A stretch of 64,000 bases of DNA from Phormidesmis sp963710175. Lineage in GTDB: Bacteria; Cyanobacteriota; Cyanobacteriia; Phormidesmidales; Phormidesmidaceae. The stretch is from assembly GCA_963710175.1 (NCBI GenBank), contig CAVPZC010000002.1, forward strand, positions 1,054,001 to 1,118,000, given 5' to 3'. The notes beneath the pieces were generated by a model. It was not told the DNA's origin and did no database searches. It was given only the letters and a program-made list of their open reading frames with translations. Positions 26,641 to 36,014 of the stretch are shown here, one piece after another; position 1 is the stretch's first letter; every line of letters begins with the position of its first letter. The translations under genes and the position numbers were made by a program.

Positions 26641-27162
26641 TCATGCCCACAGCTCAAACCTGTGAGCGTGCTGCTCATTTCTAATGCGATAGGCAAGCAC
26701 CTTAAAGTTGAGGATGTGGTACTTCAAGGTCGTGGCGAGAGTATCTACGTAGTCGGGGCAAACGGTATAAAGCTCGATAGGTTGGGTGTAGTCTACCTGC
26801 TCGCTAAAAGGCTTCTCCGCTATCAGCGCATCGAAGTACCGAGTGATCTGCTCAAAAACATGCGAGTCTTTAGTGTTTTTCAGCTCAATAATGATGAGCT
26901 GATTGTCGTGCCCGAGCGCCAAGATATCGCAGATGCCCTGACCACAGATATATTGAGAGGCCAGGGGTTTTAACTGAATTTTGGGGAGAACTGTCTTCAG
27001 GAAGAAGCGCTCTAGATGCTGCTCTGTTTCAAATTCTGCGATCCCTTCAAAGACCCTCAGTTTTAGGCCAGCGGAGGCAGGTACATCTATGGTCGGTGTT
27101 GGGTTCACTGTGCTCTGTAGGTCGCTATCTCTCTCAAGATACCCAAGCTTCAGAGGTACCAA
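26641..27162 (-). CDS. PD-(D/E)XK nuclease-like protein (DUF91/NucS-type)
   Basis: A protein of about 173 residues with a nuclease core: GQGICDILALGHDNQLIIIELKN contains an aspartate, then the E-X-K of the PD-(D/E)XK motif. The flanking LEDFF-like helix (EQHLERFFLKTVLP) and the segment FEQITRYFDALIAEK match the C-terminal domain of NucS/DUF91 proteins. A DNA-binding N-terminal domain of full NucS is absent, so it is a short single-domain form. The TTG start at 27162 is uncertain. No neighbour explains its role. Confidence 0.65.
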   Translation of the reverse strand: MVPLKLGYLERDSDLQSTVNPTPTIDVPASAGLKLRVFEGIAEFETEQHLERFFLKTVLPKIQLKPLASQYICGQGICDILALGHDNQLIIIELKNTKDSHVFEQITRYFDALIAEKPFSEQVDYTQPIELYTVCPDYVDTLATTLKYHILNFKVLAYRIRNEQHAHRFELWA

Positions 27163-27438
27163 GAATTATGAAGTAGTTGGCGACAGTGGCAGGCGCTTTT
27201 AGACGGTGCTGTCTATACGTCCAGAACTGACCGACTGGTTCACTGCTAATATTTAACCGAATGTAGTCTGGTGATGAATCTTAAGATAGCTATGACGGCT
27301 TCCTTTATGAGGGTGTCTTTTAGCCAACCACTGATGAAAAGTGGTCTACGGCGCTCATTAATTGACCCATACTCGGTTCAGACTGAGTTCACTTCAGTTT
27401 CTTCACCGTTGTCCGAACGTTATCAGCAGGCGTACGCC

Positions 27439-30417
27439 ATGTCTAGATTGTCCTTTGCATCACTCAACTGCTTTGTCGGTAAGCGTACTGCCTTCAACCT
27501 TGTTACCGCTGTTGGCACACTCACACTAGCCACGGCGCTCTTTTTGCCTAAGTCCGGCTTGGCCCAAGCGGAAACTTCTCGCGAAGCTGCTGATGCAGTC
27601 TCTCCTTTTTGTGAAACCTTTAAAGCGCAGTTTACCTCCTTTAGCAACGGTGTTGATATGGCGGCCTTGGCAGCGGTGATTGAGCAAGGTGGCGACTTGG
27701 AGCAGCTTTGCGATATGAATGGGGTTCTCCAACTGCTGCCGCTCAACTATTTCTTGGGTGCAGATGCAAGGCTGGCCCAGCGGTTGATTGAAAGGGGGGT
27801 GAATGTGAATGCCCGAGACAGCGAGGGAGATTCACCTTTGCACTATGTTGGGGCGTCGGTGGAGAATACGCGATCGCTCCTGGAAAGAGGGGCTCAGGTA
27901 AACGCTCGCAACCGACGGGGAACAACCCCCTTACACAATAATTTTGGCCGGAAAACAGCGGCTGTGATGGCTCTGCTGATTGAGCAAGGGGCCGATATCA
28001 ACGCCCGCAACGAAGAGCAGTTCACCCCACTTCACTCAGCCTATTATTCACCTGAAAGTGTTCAGATTGCCGATTTGTTAATCCGCAACGGAGCCGATGT
28101 CAACGCCCAAACGAGAGAGGGCTTCACGCCTCTGCACTATGCGATTGCAAATCTCGCATTAGTGCAAAGGTTGCTTCAGGCAGGCGCGGATATTACTTTG
28201 CAAAACACTGAGGGCGCGCCCATTCACGCCAGCAATTTGACCCCAGAGGTACTACAGCTGCTGATCAGCCGGGGGTCTGATGTCAACTTACGCAACCCTG
28301 AGGGACAAACGCCGCTGCATCGGCATCGATTTAATGTGCCGCTGACAAGGCTACTGCTGGAGAACGAAGCGCAGGTAAATGTACAAGACGATCAAGGTAA
28401 GACACCTTTGTTTGATGTCAACATTGAGGTGGCCAAGCTATTGGTCGCGGCAAATGCAGATTTAACGCTGCAAGACAATGAGGGCAGAACTGCTTTGCAT
28501 CAGGCCGTGCTAGAAGAACAAAGTTTCTTTGGCGCGGAGCTGGTCAGCCTATTTTTGCAGCATTCTATTGATACCGAGACTAGAGACAGCCAAGGAGAAA
28601 CGGCCCTAGATATTGCCCAGCGGCTAAACAAAACTGAGATCATTAATCTTTTAGAGCAGGGGGTAACGGCTCAAGACAATCCTAATTCAGGAGATACAAC
28701 AGCAGCAGGTGTTAACATACAACAGCTTCAGCAGCAGCTCACAGCTAAAAACTGGGCGCTGGCCGATCAAGAGACTCGGCGGTTGCTCACACCTGAAGAA
28801 GACCTCTATGACCCTAACCCGGCGCTGATTCCCCTTGAACTGATTCGCGCTATTGATCAGGCTTGGCTCACAGCGAGCGATGGTCGGTTTGGCTTTAGCG
28901 TGCAGGCAAAGCTCTGGCAGGCGGCTAGCGCAGCGCATCCCGATGATTCGACAGCGGCGGTGAATGCGTTTCGTGATCGCGTTGGATGGAAACTAGCGGC
29001 CCCCCGTGCCGAAAATGATTTTATCAGCAGCGATTGGCTCAACGAGTCCGAAGTCAACTATTCTGTGCAGGCACCCTCCGGCCATTTACCCTGGGCAGGC
29101 ATATCCGATGCGGCGGTGCAGGCGGTTTTAGCGGGTGCTGCTGAAGGCTGCGGGAGCTGTACGACCGATGCTATGCAGCTGCGGAACGAACGCTTTTATA
29201 ACTATTTGCCTCAGCTATTTGCCCGAGTGCAAGCTGCTTTGAATACGCCCACACCCACAGCGCAAGTTTGGCAGTCGCCCAAACTTTTGCACAATATAAA
29301 TCTCACGGCTCTATACCCTCGCCGTCTCCCGGACGCTTTCGCTCGCCCAACTATTCAGGCGATCAGCCCCGATAGCCAAACCCTGGCCGTAGCCAGTCGC
29401 TATTCTTTCCGTAGATCTCAAGACACAGCACTGGCGCTCTGGAACTTAGAAAGTGGCACCCGCCGAATCACGCTGCTCAAGCCAGAACCGGGTGTTCCGG
29501 AAGCAACAGCGATCGCCTTTAGCAACAATAGTCAACAGCTCTTTGCGGGACTCTCCAATGGACGTATTCAGGTTTGGGAAGCAACCCAAGGAAAATCACT
29601 GCGCAGTTGGGCAGCTCACCCAGAGGGTGTGAAGGCGATCACGCTGAGCAGTGACGGCAGAATTGTTGTGAGCGGCAGCGATACCACTCTCAAGGTATGG
29701 GACGCCAGCACCGGCAACCTGTTGCAGACGCTGCGCCTAGCCGCAGGAGAGGCTCAGCCCGCGCTTCAGTCTGTGCAAATTAGTCCAGATAATCAGCAAC
29801 TAGCTGTAGCCACCGGTCGCACCATTCAGCTTTGGAACCTGAGAACTGGCCAACTGCTGAAGGTCGCCGTCAGCACCACCGAACAAAATCGGGCCATCTA
29901 TGGCCCCTCCTTACCGCTTTCTATGGCCTTTAGCCCCGACAGTCGTTTGCTGGCCACGCTTGATACCGACAACAGTATTAAATTTTGGAATACCAGCAAT
30001 GGGGCAAGATACATCACCATGCCACAGCAGCAGTATCCCGTCCAAGCGATCGCTTTTAGCGCCGACGGCCAAACGTTTGTTAGCCGCCATACCGATCAAT
30101 CCGTTATATTTTGGAACCTCAGCACTTTTCTGAGCGGTCATACGATTTCGCTGTCCTCCGGTAACGCCCCTATTCCGGTAGATACTGCCGACGCGGTAGC
30201 TACCCAGCAGCCCATTGTTTTCAGCCCTGACGGCCACACCTTTGCCGTTCCGCTCACCTCGCCAGCTTTTGGAGAGTCTCGTTTTGGCCTAGATCTGCGC
30301 AGAGCGGTAACGGGTACCCGTCAAACGGTTCTACCCGGCGTCGAGAGCGGCAGCTTTAGCCCCGACAATCGCTTCTTAGTCACTGGTGGGGAAGCCCTTC
30401 AGGTATGGCAACCTTGA
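27439..30417 (+). CDS. exported ankyrin-repeat and WD40-repeat fusion protein
   Basis: A 992-residue protein. The ATG at 27439 places a signal peptide (FNLVTAVGTLTLATALFLPK then AQA) at the N-terminus; an ATG at 27271 would bury it. Roughly residues 100-420 are about ten ankyrin repeats (GADVNAQTREGFTPLHYA, GKTPLFDVNIEVAKLLV). A GUN4-like segment follows (about 430-600: QQLTAKNWALADQETRRLL, IDQAWLTASDGRFGFSVQA, LPWAGISDAAVQAV). The C-terminal 400 residues are WD40 repeats (LKVWDASTGNLLQTLRL, IKFWNTSNG). Three interaction modules in one exported chain are unusual. Tetrapyrrole binding by the middle part is only a suggestion. Partners unknown. Confidence 0.75.
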   Translation: MSRLSFASLNCFVGKRTAFNLVTAVGTLTLATALFLPKSGLAQAETSREAADAVSPFCETFKAQFTSFSNGVDMAALAAVIEQGGDLEQLCDMNGVLQLLPLNYFLGADARLAQRLIERGVNVNARDSEGDSPLHYVGASVENTRSLLERGAQVNARNRRGTTPLHNNFGRKTAAVMALLIEQGADINARNEEQFTPLHSAYYSPESVQIADLLIRNGADVNAQTREGFTPLHYAIANLALVQRLLQAGADITLQNTEGAPIHASNLTPEVLQLLISRGSDVNLRNPEGQTPLHRHRFNVPLTRLLLENEAQVNVQDDQGKTPLFDVNIEVAKLLVAANADLTLQDNEGRTALHQAVLEEQSFFGAELVSLFLQHSIDTETRDSQGETALDIAQRLNKTEIINLLEQGVTAQDNPNSGDTTAAGVNIQQLQQQLTAKNWALADQETRRLLTPEEDLYDPNPALIPLELIRAIDQAWLTASDGRFGFSVQAKLWQAASAAHPDDSTAAVNAFRDRVGWKLAAPRAENDFISSDWLNESEVNYSVQAPSGHLPWAGISDAAVQAVLAGAAEGCGSCTTDAMQLRNERFYNYLPQLFARVQAALNTPTPTAQVWQSPKLLHNINLTALYPRRLPDAFARPTIQAISPDSQTLAVASRYSFRRSQDTALALWNLESGTRRITLLKPEPGVPEATAIAFSNNSQQLFAGLSNGRIQVWEATQGKSLRSWAAHPEGVKAITLSSDGRIVVSGSDTTLKVWDASTGNLLQTLRLAAGEAQPALQSVQISPDNQQLAVATGRTIQLWNLRTGQLLKVAVSTTEQNRAIYGPSLPLSMAFSPDSRLLATLDTDNSIKFWNTSNGARYITMPQQQYPVQAIAFSADGQTFVSRHTDQSVIFWNLSTFLSGHTISLSSGNAPIPVDTADAVATQQPIVFSPDGHTFAVPLTSPAFGESRFGLDLRRAVTGTRQTVLPGVESGSFSPDNRFLVTGGEALQVWQP

Positions 30418-30435
30418 CTGCTCGATTAAAGCGAT

Positions 30436-30543
30436 CTATAGCTCCTGTCGAGCTGCTTAGGACACTTTTGTCGGCTGAAACCGCTAGAGAACAGCGGGCA
30501 ACTTGACTAGCAGATGTCCTAATGCATCAGGACATCTGCTATA
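30436..30543 (-). repeat. two-hairpin element, copy 3 (AGCAGATGTCCT subfamily)
   Basis: Body module first, then hairpin AGCAGATGTCCT, AATGCATC, AGGACATCTGCT (30509-30540), bounded by CTATAGC and GCTATA. It lies 18 bases after the ankyrin-WD40 stop. The body differs from the other subfamily at the AGAGAACAGCGGG segment. Confidence 0.85.
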
Positions 30544-30831
30544 TGCGCTTAATACTGTGAGCCGGTATCAGGCAGTTCCTAAAGAGGTCTGCCGAGCCAC
30601 TGCGCAGCCATGCTTGCAAATGTGTCAATTGTTTCTTAGGAAATCATCACAATTACGTAAAAAGGTAATGACAAAAGGGGTTGTCGCTTTTAGGCTTTAG
30701 GTGGTTGGATGACAAGTAGCTGCATCAAAAAGCACATCCGGAGCTTCATCCTAAGCCTTTGGAATTGCTTCTGAAGCTGCCAAATACTAGCTCTGATCGC
30801 CCGTCAGATGTGTCGCCAAACGCTAACGCCT

Positions 30832-31419
30832 ATGAGTACGACTCAACCGCTCGATCAAAAATTTATTGTCCTGTGGGCAGTGGCGACAGCGGTGACGCTA
30901 GCAGTTGCCTCCATAGCCGCGCCCGCACTCTCCCCGCTGTGGCTGAGCATCGGTCAGTGGATAGTCTTGCAGCGATACATGTCCAAGGCGTGGCAGTGGC
31001 TTTTGGCAACGGTGATTGGCGGCTATTTGGCATTTGCCGTATTGTTCTTTTTTGCAATGCTGCTAGGAGCCTATTTAGATTCGAGCTATATGGTAAAAAA
31101 TAACTGGATCGACGATGTGAGCGTCTTGTCGATATTGCTGAGTGCCTTTCTGGTGGCAGGTGCAATCCGCAGCAGCGTTCAGTGTTTGGCCTTGGCTAGG
31201 CGCACCGTGCGCTACAGACAGTGGATTCGAGCAGGGGCGATCGCCACCGTGGTCAGCCTGATGACAGCCGTTATCCTGGCCCATACGCTACTGCCACTTA
31301 GCCTCGAACTCTCCGGCATCATCAGCAAGTTACCCCTCGGGTGGATGTCCGTCTGGGGGCTGGGCGGGCTGCTCGGCGGCTGGATTGAAGCGCGATCGCT
31401 CTCACGAATTTTCTCGTAG
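30832..31419 (+). CDS. hypothetical membrane protein
   Basis: A 195-residue protein from ATG 30832 (MSTTQPLDQKFIVLW); an upstream ATG at 30808 is also possible. It has about five hydrophobic segments (FIVLWAVATAVTLAVASIA, QWLLATVIGGYLAFAVLFFF, VLSILLSAFLVAGAI, GAIATVVSLMTAVILAHTL and the glycine-rich SVWGLGGLLGGWIEA). Resemblance to DUF-type cyanobacterial membrane proteins with a W-x-x-R-Q-W pattern is weak, so no function is assigned. The following Hen1-like gene begins 5 bases later, so they are probably cotranscribed. Confidence 0.6.
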   Translation: MSTTQPLDQKFIVLWAVATAVTLAVASIAAPALSPLWLSIGQWIVLQRYMSKAWQWLLATVIGGYLAFAVLFFFAMLLGAYLDSSYMVKNNWIDDVSVLSILLSAFLVAGAIRSSVQCLALARRTVRYRQWIRAGAIATVVSLMTAVILAHTLLPLSLELSGIISKLPLGWMSVWGLGGLLGGWIEARSLSRIFS

Positions 31420-31423
31420 CGCC

Positions 31424-32104
31424 ATGACTGACCCTTCCAAAGACCGCCCCGCCCCGGCAAAAGAGACCGACTGGCGAAAAATCGCAGCGAAAAATCCAAA
31501 CAACTTAAATCGGCGACGGCTGAGAAGGGTCGCGCAAGTGCTGAAGCAATGCGGAGCTAGGCGAGTGATTGATCTGGGCTGCGGTGAGGGGGCTCTATTG
31601 CGATCACTTAGCCAAGATCCATCATTTGAGCAGTTGGCCGGCATCGATATCTCTTCTAGTGCTTTAGCGATCGCCCAAAAACAGACAACATCCGATGAGC
31701 TGCCCGCCCATCAGCAAGCACGCATTCAGCTCATACACGGGTCTTTACTCCACCCGGACCCGCATTTACAGGGCTACGATGCGGCGGTACTCGTAGAAGT
31801 CATCGAGCATGTAGAGCCCGATCAAATTGCTGCTTTAGAACAGGTTGTATTTCAATTTGCGCAACCGCAGACAGTGATTGTGACCACGCCAAATATCGAA
31901 TACAACGTTCTATACCCTATACCGCCCGGTCAGCTGCGCGACCCGGATCATCGCTTTGAATGGACCCGGCAGGCGTTTCAACAATGGGCTGAGCAGACTG
32001 CCCAAAAATACGGCTACACAGTTGAACTGAAAGGCATCGGCGACGAATTTTACGATCTGGGCACGCCAACTCAGATGGGAATATTCCATAAAACCAGCCG
32101 ATAA
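31424..32104 (+). CDS. Hen1-like 3'-terminal RNA methyltransferase domain protein
   Basis: A 226-residue SAM-dependent methyltransferase. Motif I is RVIDLGCGEGALLRSL. The metal-binding signature of Hen1 (E-x-x-E-H, later H) is visible as VLVEVIEHVEPDQ and LRDPDHRFEWTRQAFQQW, and the NIEYNVLYP segment also fits. Hen1 2'-O-methylates RNA 3' ends; bacterial Hen1 is normally a longer protein with an N-terminal domain, paired with the repair enzyme Pnkp. Here only the methyltransferase domain is present and no pnkp is nearby. The ATG at 31424 follows the upstream gene closely. Confidence 0.75.
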   Translation: MTDPSKDRPAPAKETDWRKIAAKNPNNLNRRRLRRVAQVLKQCGARRVIDLGCGEGALLRSLSQDPSFEQLAGIDISSSALAIAQKQTTSDELPAHQQARIQLIHGSLLHPDPHLQGYDAAVLVEVIEHVEPDQIAALEQVVFQFAQPQTVIVTTPNIEYNVLYPIPPGQLRDPDHRFEWTRQAFQQWAEQTAQKYGYTVELKGIGDEFYDLGTPTQMGIFHKTSR

Positions 32105-32171
32105 AGCTAACGGGTCTAGCTGGCCGGTCTAGCTGGCCGGCCTGGCTAGTCTAGTCAGCAAGACAGTGCTA

Positions 32172-32276
32172 TATAGCCTCTGTCGAGTTGCTTAGGACGC
32201 TTTTGTCGGCTGAAACCGTTAGAGAACAGCGGGCAACTCGACTAGCAGATGTCCTAATGCATCAGGACATCTGCTA
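32172..32276 (-). repeat. two-hairpin element, copy 4 (AGCAGATGTCCT subfamily)
   Basis: Body (GTCGAGTTGC ... GCAACTCGAC, arms exact) followed by hairpin AGCAGATGTCCT, AATGCATC, AGGACATCTGCT (32244-32275). Bounded by TATAGC and GCTAT. It lies between the Hen1-like and DUF7662-XRE genes. Confidence 0.85.
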
Positions 32277-32367
32277 TGGCACTAATCAAAATAAATTGAT
32301 GAGAAGATAGAAAAGCGTCACCCGCTGATCATCCGCTGACATCTGTTTGCTGACATAGAGGATACCG

Positions 32368-32880
32368 ATGAAATCTGGGAGCAAGTACTATCCGCTCTAT
32401 GACTATCTACAGCGCTGCGATACTGCTCATGAAACTGGCGAAGGCACTGGCTCAGCAGCAGACACCGAGATCAGCCTCACGCTAGTCGAGATACAGCGCA
32501 TTATTCAAAGCCCTTTACCCGCTTCAGCTCGCCGCCGCGCCTGGTGGAGCAATCGCGACACGCCCGGCGCTTTACAAGCAGCCGCCTGGATTCGAGCGGG
32601 CTACCACGTCGAAACTATCGATTTTGAGCAGCAGAAGGTTACCTTTCGCAAATTTCAGGCTGAGTACACCGTTCAGCGCGTAGACGACGCCATCTTATGG
32701 AATCAGGACGCTATTCGGGCGTTGCGTAAATACATGAGCCTCACCCAGGCAAAATTTGCTCAGGAGCTAGGAGTACGCCGCCAGACAGTGAGCGAATGGG
32801 AAAATGGCGTCTATGAACCCGACCGCTCAACCGCCAAACACTTAGAGCGCATCGCCAAACAGCGAGGGTTTGAACTGTAG
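32368..32880 (+). CDS. DUF7662-XRE helix-turn-helix regulator
   Basis: A 170-residue protein. The first 100 residues (KYYPLYDYLQRCD, ISLTLVEIQRIIQSPLPASA, WWSNRDTPGALQAAAWIRAG) match the DUF7662 domain. The last 55 residues are an XRE-type DNA-binding domain (LTQAKFAQELGVRRQTVSEW ENGVYEP). Domain order and the conserved tryptophans suggest a ligand- or nucleic-acid-sensing regulator; target genes are unknown. It is transcribed alone after repeat copy 4. Confidence 0.75.
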   Translation: MKSGSKYYPLYDYLQRCDTAHETGEGTGSAADTEISLTLVEIQRIIQSPLPASARRRAWWSNRDTPGALQAAAWIRAGYHVETIDFEQQKVTFRKFQAEYTVQRVDDAILWNQDAIRALRKYMSLTQAKFAQELGVRRQTVSEWENGVYEPDRSTAKHLERIAKQRGFEL

Positions 32881-32917
32881 ACCCGCATATTGACATTTGT
32901 CCGCTAAGCGTGCGAGT

Positions 32918-33232
32918 ATGAGAGGAGTAAATGTTCAGCCGGACCCCATGCACGCCCAAAATTTTCTTGAAAGCAGTCTACCGACTCAAGTTACCGATCA
33001 GCCCGACGAACTGTCCGCCATGCCAACGCTATCTCAAGCCGCCGGAGATCCGCTGAGACATATTCTACTGGGGAGCGCAGGCGGGGTACAGCAGACCATC
33101 CATCTCTTACACACACTGCGATATGCCGAGACCGTTTTATGGAGCCCTCCGGTCCCTATTCCCAGCGGGCAGCTGATCATCACGCCGCGTCAGGGCGACG
33201 TGATGAGTATTTTAGTCAGACAGCTACGTTAA
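32918..33232 (+). CDS. conserved cyanobacterial hypothetical protein
   Basis: A protein of about 104 residues from ATG 32918; one at 32897 is an alternative. It carries a pattern seen in cyanobacterial hypotheticals: PTLSQAAGDPLRHILLGSAG then TIHLLHTLRYAETVLWSPP and PRQGDVMSILVRQLR. No domain of known function was recognised and there are no membrane helices. It overlaps the ABC exporter gene end by 9 bases (convergent) and follows the XRE gene by about 40 bases. Confidence 0.6.
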   Translation: MRGVNVQPDPMHAQNFLESSLPTQVTDQPDELSAMPTLSQAAGDPLRHILLGSAGGVQQTIHLLHTLRYAETVLWSPPVPIPSGQLIITPRQGDVMSILVRQLR

Positions 33233-35035
33233 GTTCAGCTCACCACTCTCTTGCAGCGCGTGCAGCCTTTGATAGAGTCCGCCTGCTTCTAGCAGCTCAT
33301 CGTGGCTACCCACTTGACTGATGCTGCCTTGATCTAGGACAACAATTTTGTCAGCGTCGCGGACGGTGCTCAGTCGGTGGGCGATGATGATCAGCGTGCG
33401 GGTGCCAAAGAGCGATCGCATCGCCACCTGAATCGCCCGCTCAGACTCATAGTCCAAGCTAGAAGTCGCCTCATCAAACACCAGCACATCCGGGTTGACA
33501 ATCAGCGCTCTGGCAATGCCGATCCGCTGTCGCTGTCCGCCCGACAGCCGCACGCCACGCTCACCTACGGTAGTGAAATATCCCTTTGGCAACTGCTGAA
33601 TAAAATCATCGGCCTGCGCAATTTCACAGGCTTTTTTGATCTCTTCAAAGCTGGCAGTGAGATTGCCGTAAAGCAAATTTTCCATCAGCGTGCCGTTAAA
33701 AATATCCACCTCCTGATGCACAATCGCCAGGCGCTTGCGATAGCCCGTCACATCCAGCCGCCGAATATCTTGCCCATCGATTAGCAGCGCTCCACTGTCG
33801 GGTTCAAAATAGCGAAACAACAGTTTCACCAGCGTAGACTTACCCGACCCGGAGCGGCCCACCAAAGCCACCGTTTTATACGGCTCAATCAACAGCTCAA
33901 TGTTGTTTAATACCGGTTTGTCTTGATTGTAGCCAAAGGTCAGCTGATGAAAGTGAACCTTACCCGTAAACTGATACACCGGGCCATTGGGCAGTAGCGC
34001 ACCGGCATCGCGTCCAGGAGGCAGCGCGGTAAACTCCTGAAAGCGAGCCATCGGCGCATAGCGGCGGGCAAACATTTCGGCAATTTCACAGATCGGAGTC
34101 ACCTCGGCGTAAGCCATGCTCGCCACCGTCAGTACGGTAATAAAGTGACCAATCGAGATTTTGCCATTAACAGCCAGCCATAGGCTACAGGTGAGCACCA
34201 CAAACATGCAGCTCTGCACAATTGTCCGCTGATACATACTAAGAATGGTGTATCCCTTGTGGATACGGTAGTCGAGCACCTTGAACTCGCGATCTAGCCG
34301 CTGAGTTTGACGATGCAGTTCGGTGAGTTCGTTGCCAAAGGCTTTTACAGTCTTAATGTTGGTGATAATTTCTGAATTGCGGCTGTCGGTATTTTCGATA
34401 TATTTATCGAGCTGTTCTTCTCGCGCAGAGAGATCTTTTAGCCCAAAGAGACTGTGCAGCAAGATAGCAATCACTGAGATAAAAACCACTCCCGCAATCC
34501 GCCAGTCAATCAGACCAATCACAACAAAAATGCCGATGACTCTGACTATCTTCGGAATCAGCTGTTCGGTGATACTAGGGTAAGTCCAGGTGTAGTTAGA
34601 CAGACCTTTGGCAACCCTAGCAGCAATGCGACCCGGATTGTTTTCATCGTAGAACTCTATCGGTAGGGTGAGAATTTTTTTCAACGCTTTTTCAGCCTGA
34701 TCGCGGCGAGCGCGAAAGGCCGTATCCCATCCAAACCATCCGCCTAGCCAGGGCTGAATAGGCGCGCGGCCCACGGTAACCAGGCCAATTAGCCCAACCA
34801 ACACCAGTAGAGAAAACTGCTGCGTAACAGGCTGTCCCACGGTTTCAGCAAACTGGTTAATCACCTGCTGCAATCTTGCATCGACTGCTTGCTGCGAGAT
34901 CAGGTTGAGAATTTGCCCGGTGGCATAGGGAACAAAGAGGTCGATCACCTCAAAAAAGCTCATCATAGCAGCGCTAAAGAGAGTGATTTTCCAATAGCGC
35001 TGGTAGTAGCTCAAGATGCTGAGAAACTTATTCAT
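33224..35035 (-). CDS. ABC exporter (fused permease and ATPase half-transporter)
   Basis: A 603-residue half-transporter. Six membrane helices occupy about residues 1-310 (LFSAAMMSFFEVIDLFVPYA, LLVLVGLIGLVTVG, IVRVIGIFVVIGLIDWRIAG). The nucleotide-binding domain has Walker A GRSGSGKST, signature LSGGQRQRIG, Walker B VLVFDEATSSLDYESE and the switch histidine in IIAHRLSTV. A homodimer would export lipids, peptides or small molecules; no accessory genes give the substrate. Repeat copy 5 lies 45 bases upstream, where its promoter should be. Confidence 0.92.
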   Translation of the reverse strand: MNKFLSILSYYQRYWKITLFSAAMMSFFEVIDLFVPYATGQILNLISQQAVDARLQQVINQFAETVGQPVTQQFSLLVLVGLIGLVTVGRAPIQPWLGGWFGWDTAFRARRDQAEKALKKILTLPIEFYDENNPGRIAARVAKGLSNYTWTYPSITEQLIPKIVRVIGIFVVIGLIDWRIAGVVFISVIAILLHSLFGLKDLSAREEQLDKYIENTDSRNSEIITNIKTVKAFGNELTELHRQTQRLDREFKVLDYRIHKGYTILSMYQRTIVQSCMFVVLTCSLWLAVNGKISIGHFITVLTVASMAYAEVTPICEIAEMFARRYAPMARFQEFTALPPGRDAGALLPNGPVYQFTGKVHFHQLTFGYNQDKPVLNNIELLIEPYKTVALVGRSGSGKSTLVKLLFRYFEPDSGALLIDGQDIRRLDVTGYRKRLAIVHQEVDIFNGTLMENLLYGNLTASFEEIKKACEIAQADDFIQQLPKGYFTTVGERGVRLSGGQRQRIGIARALIVNPDVLVFDEATSSLDYESERAIQVAMRSLFGTRTLIIIAHRLSTVRDADKIVVLDQGSISQVGSHDELLEAGGLYQRLHALQESGELNLT

Positions 35036-35079
35036 GAGTCTGAAAAAGAGAGGTTACTCAAAGAAGATTTGATTGGCTA

Positions 35080-35185
35080 TATAGCAAAGTAAGGATGCAT
35101 TCTTACTTTGCGAGTCGAGTTGCCTGCTGTCAGATAACGGTTTCAGCCGATAAAAGTGTCCTAAGCAACTCGACAGGAGCCATAG
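35080..35185 (+). repeat. two-hairpin element, copy 5 (GCAAAGTAAG subfamily)
   Basis: Hairpin GCAAAGTAAG, GATGCATT, CTTACTTTGC (35084-35111) first, then the body with exact GTCGAGTTGC/GCAACTCGAC arms. The left border is TATAGC; the right border has decayed to GCCATAG. Lies upstream of the ABC exporter. Confidence 0.85.
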
Positions 35186-36014
35186 CAAAAAATAGTTCAG
35201 TGCTTTTCTAAGACAAAGGCTTTGTCTTGGGAAAAATGGGCAACAGAAACTTTCAGCTATTGCCGAGCTGACGCGGGCACAGTAAGCCCTGATGAATATT
35301 GAGCAAAAAAGCGGGCACTGCTACTGACTGCGACAAAAGCGCAGCCAATAAAAGGTTCAAAGATTACCGAATGTTAGATTCGGCCAAGGCGAACGGCGAT
35401 CGCTACCCCTTTGGGCTGGCAGACACTACCCCTTCGCAGGCTCCATTCGCTCGCAAACAACAAGCTTGCAAAGCGCTATGAGCCGCTCTTTCTAGCCGCT
35501 TTTTCTGGCCATCAAACCAGCTGTCAGGGGGCGGACGAGGTTAATGCTTGATGCGGATGGGCAGATAAATAATAAACATGGTTGAAAACCTCCCAGATAT
35601 TGCTTGAAATGCTTCTGTCTGCCAATCTCTATAGTCTACAGAGTTGTCTGTAGAGCGAAGCAGATGACTTGCGCCTTGGAATGAGCTGCGCTTCAGGCCC
35701 TTGGCCTAGCTCGTCTGATGCCTCAAAGCCCTATCTATAGGTGACTTTATATGCGCTATGCAGACTAGGATTAAATAAAGCTTCATTAGCGGAGCTTAAA
35801 ACTTGAGAGAGAGTGACTGAACCATCGCTTAGCTCTAACGCTGTTAGAGTGGCTATTTATCTAAAACTTACAAACCAGTCCCGCAATCATACCCAGAGAA
35901 AATAAATTATGCAACTGTTTGAGCTACATTTTTTCTTTGGCTACTCTCAGCCTCGTTAAACTGGCTACAGATAGGTAACATTTCTATAGCTGGGCAACGT
36001 TAGAGGTACTTGGG
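35186..36014. other. long intergenic region, no supported gene
   Basis: About 830 bases without a credible gene. A frame at 35299-35481 has no domain and includes a HIP1 site; it is treated as chance. A small perfect hairpin TCTACAGA-GTTG-TCTGTAGA lies at 35635-35654, with no T-run, and may mark a small RNA or a repeat remnant. The promoter of the methyltransferase gene at 36015 should lie in the last ~80 bases. Confidence 0.5.
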
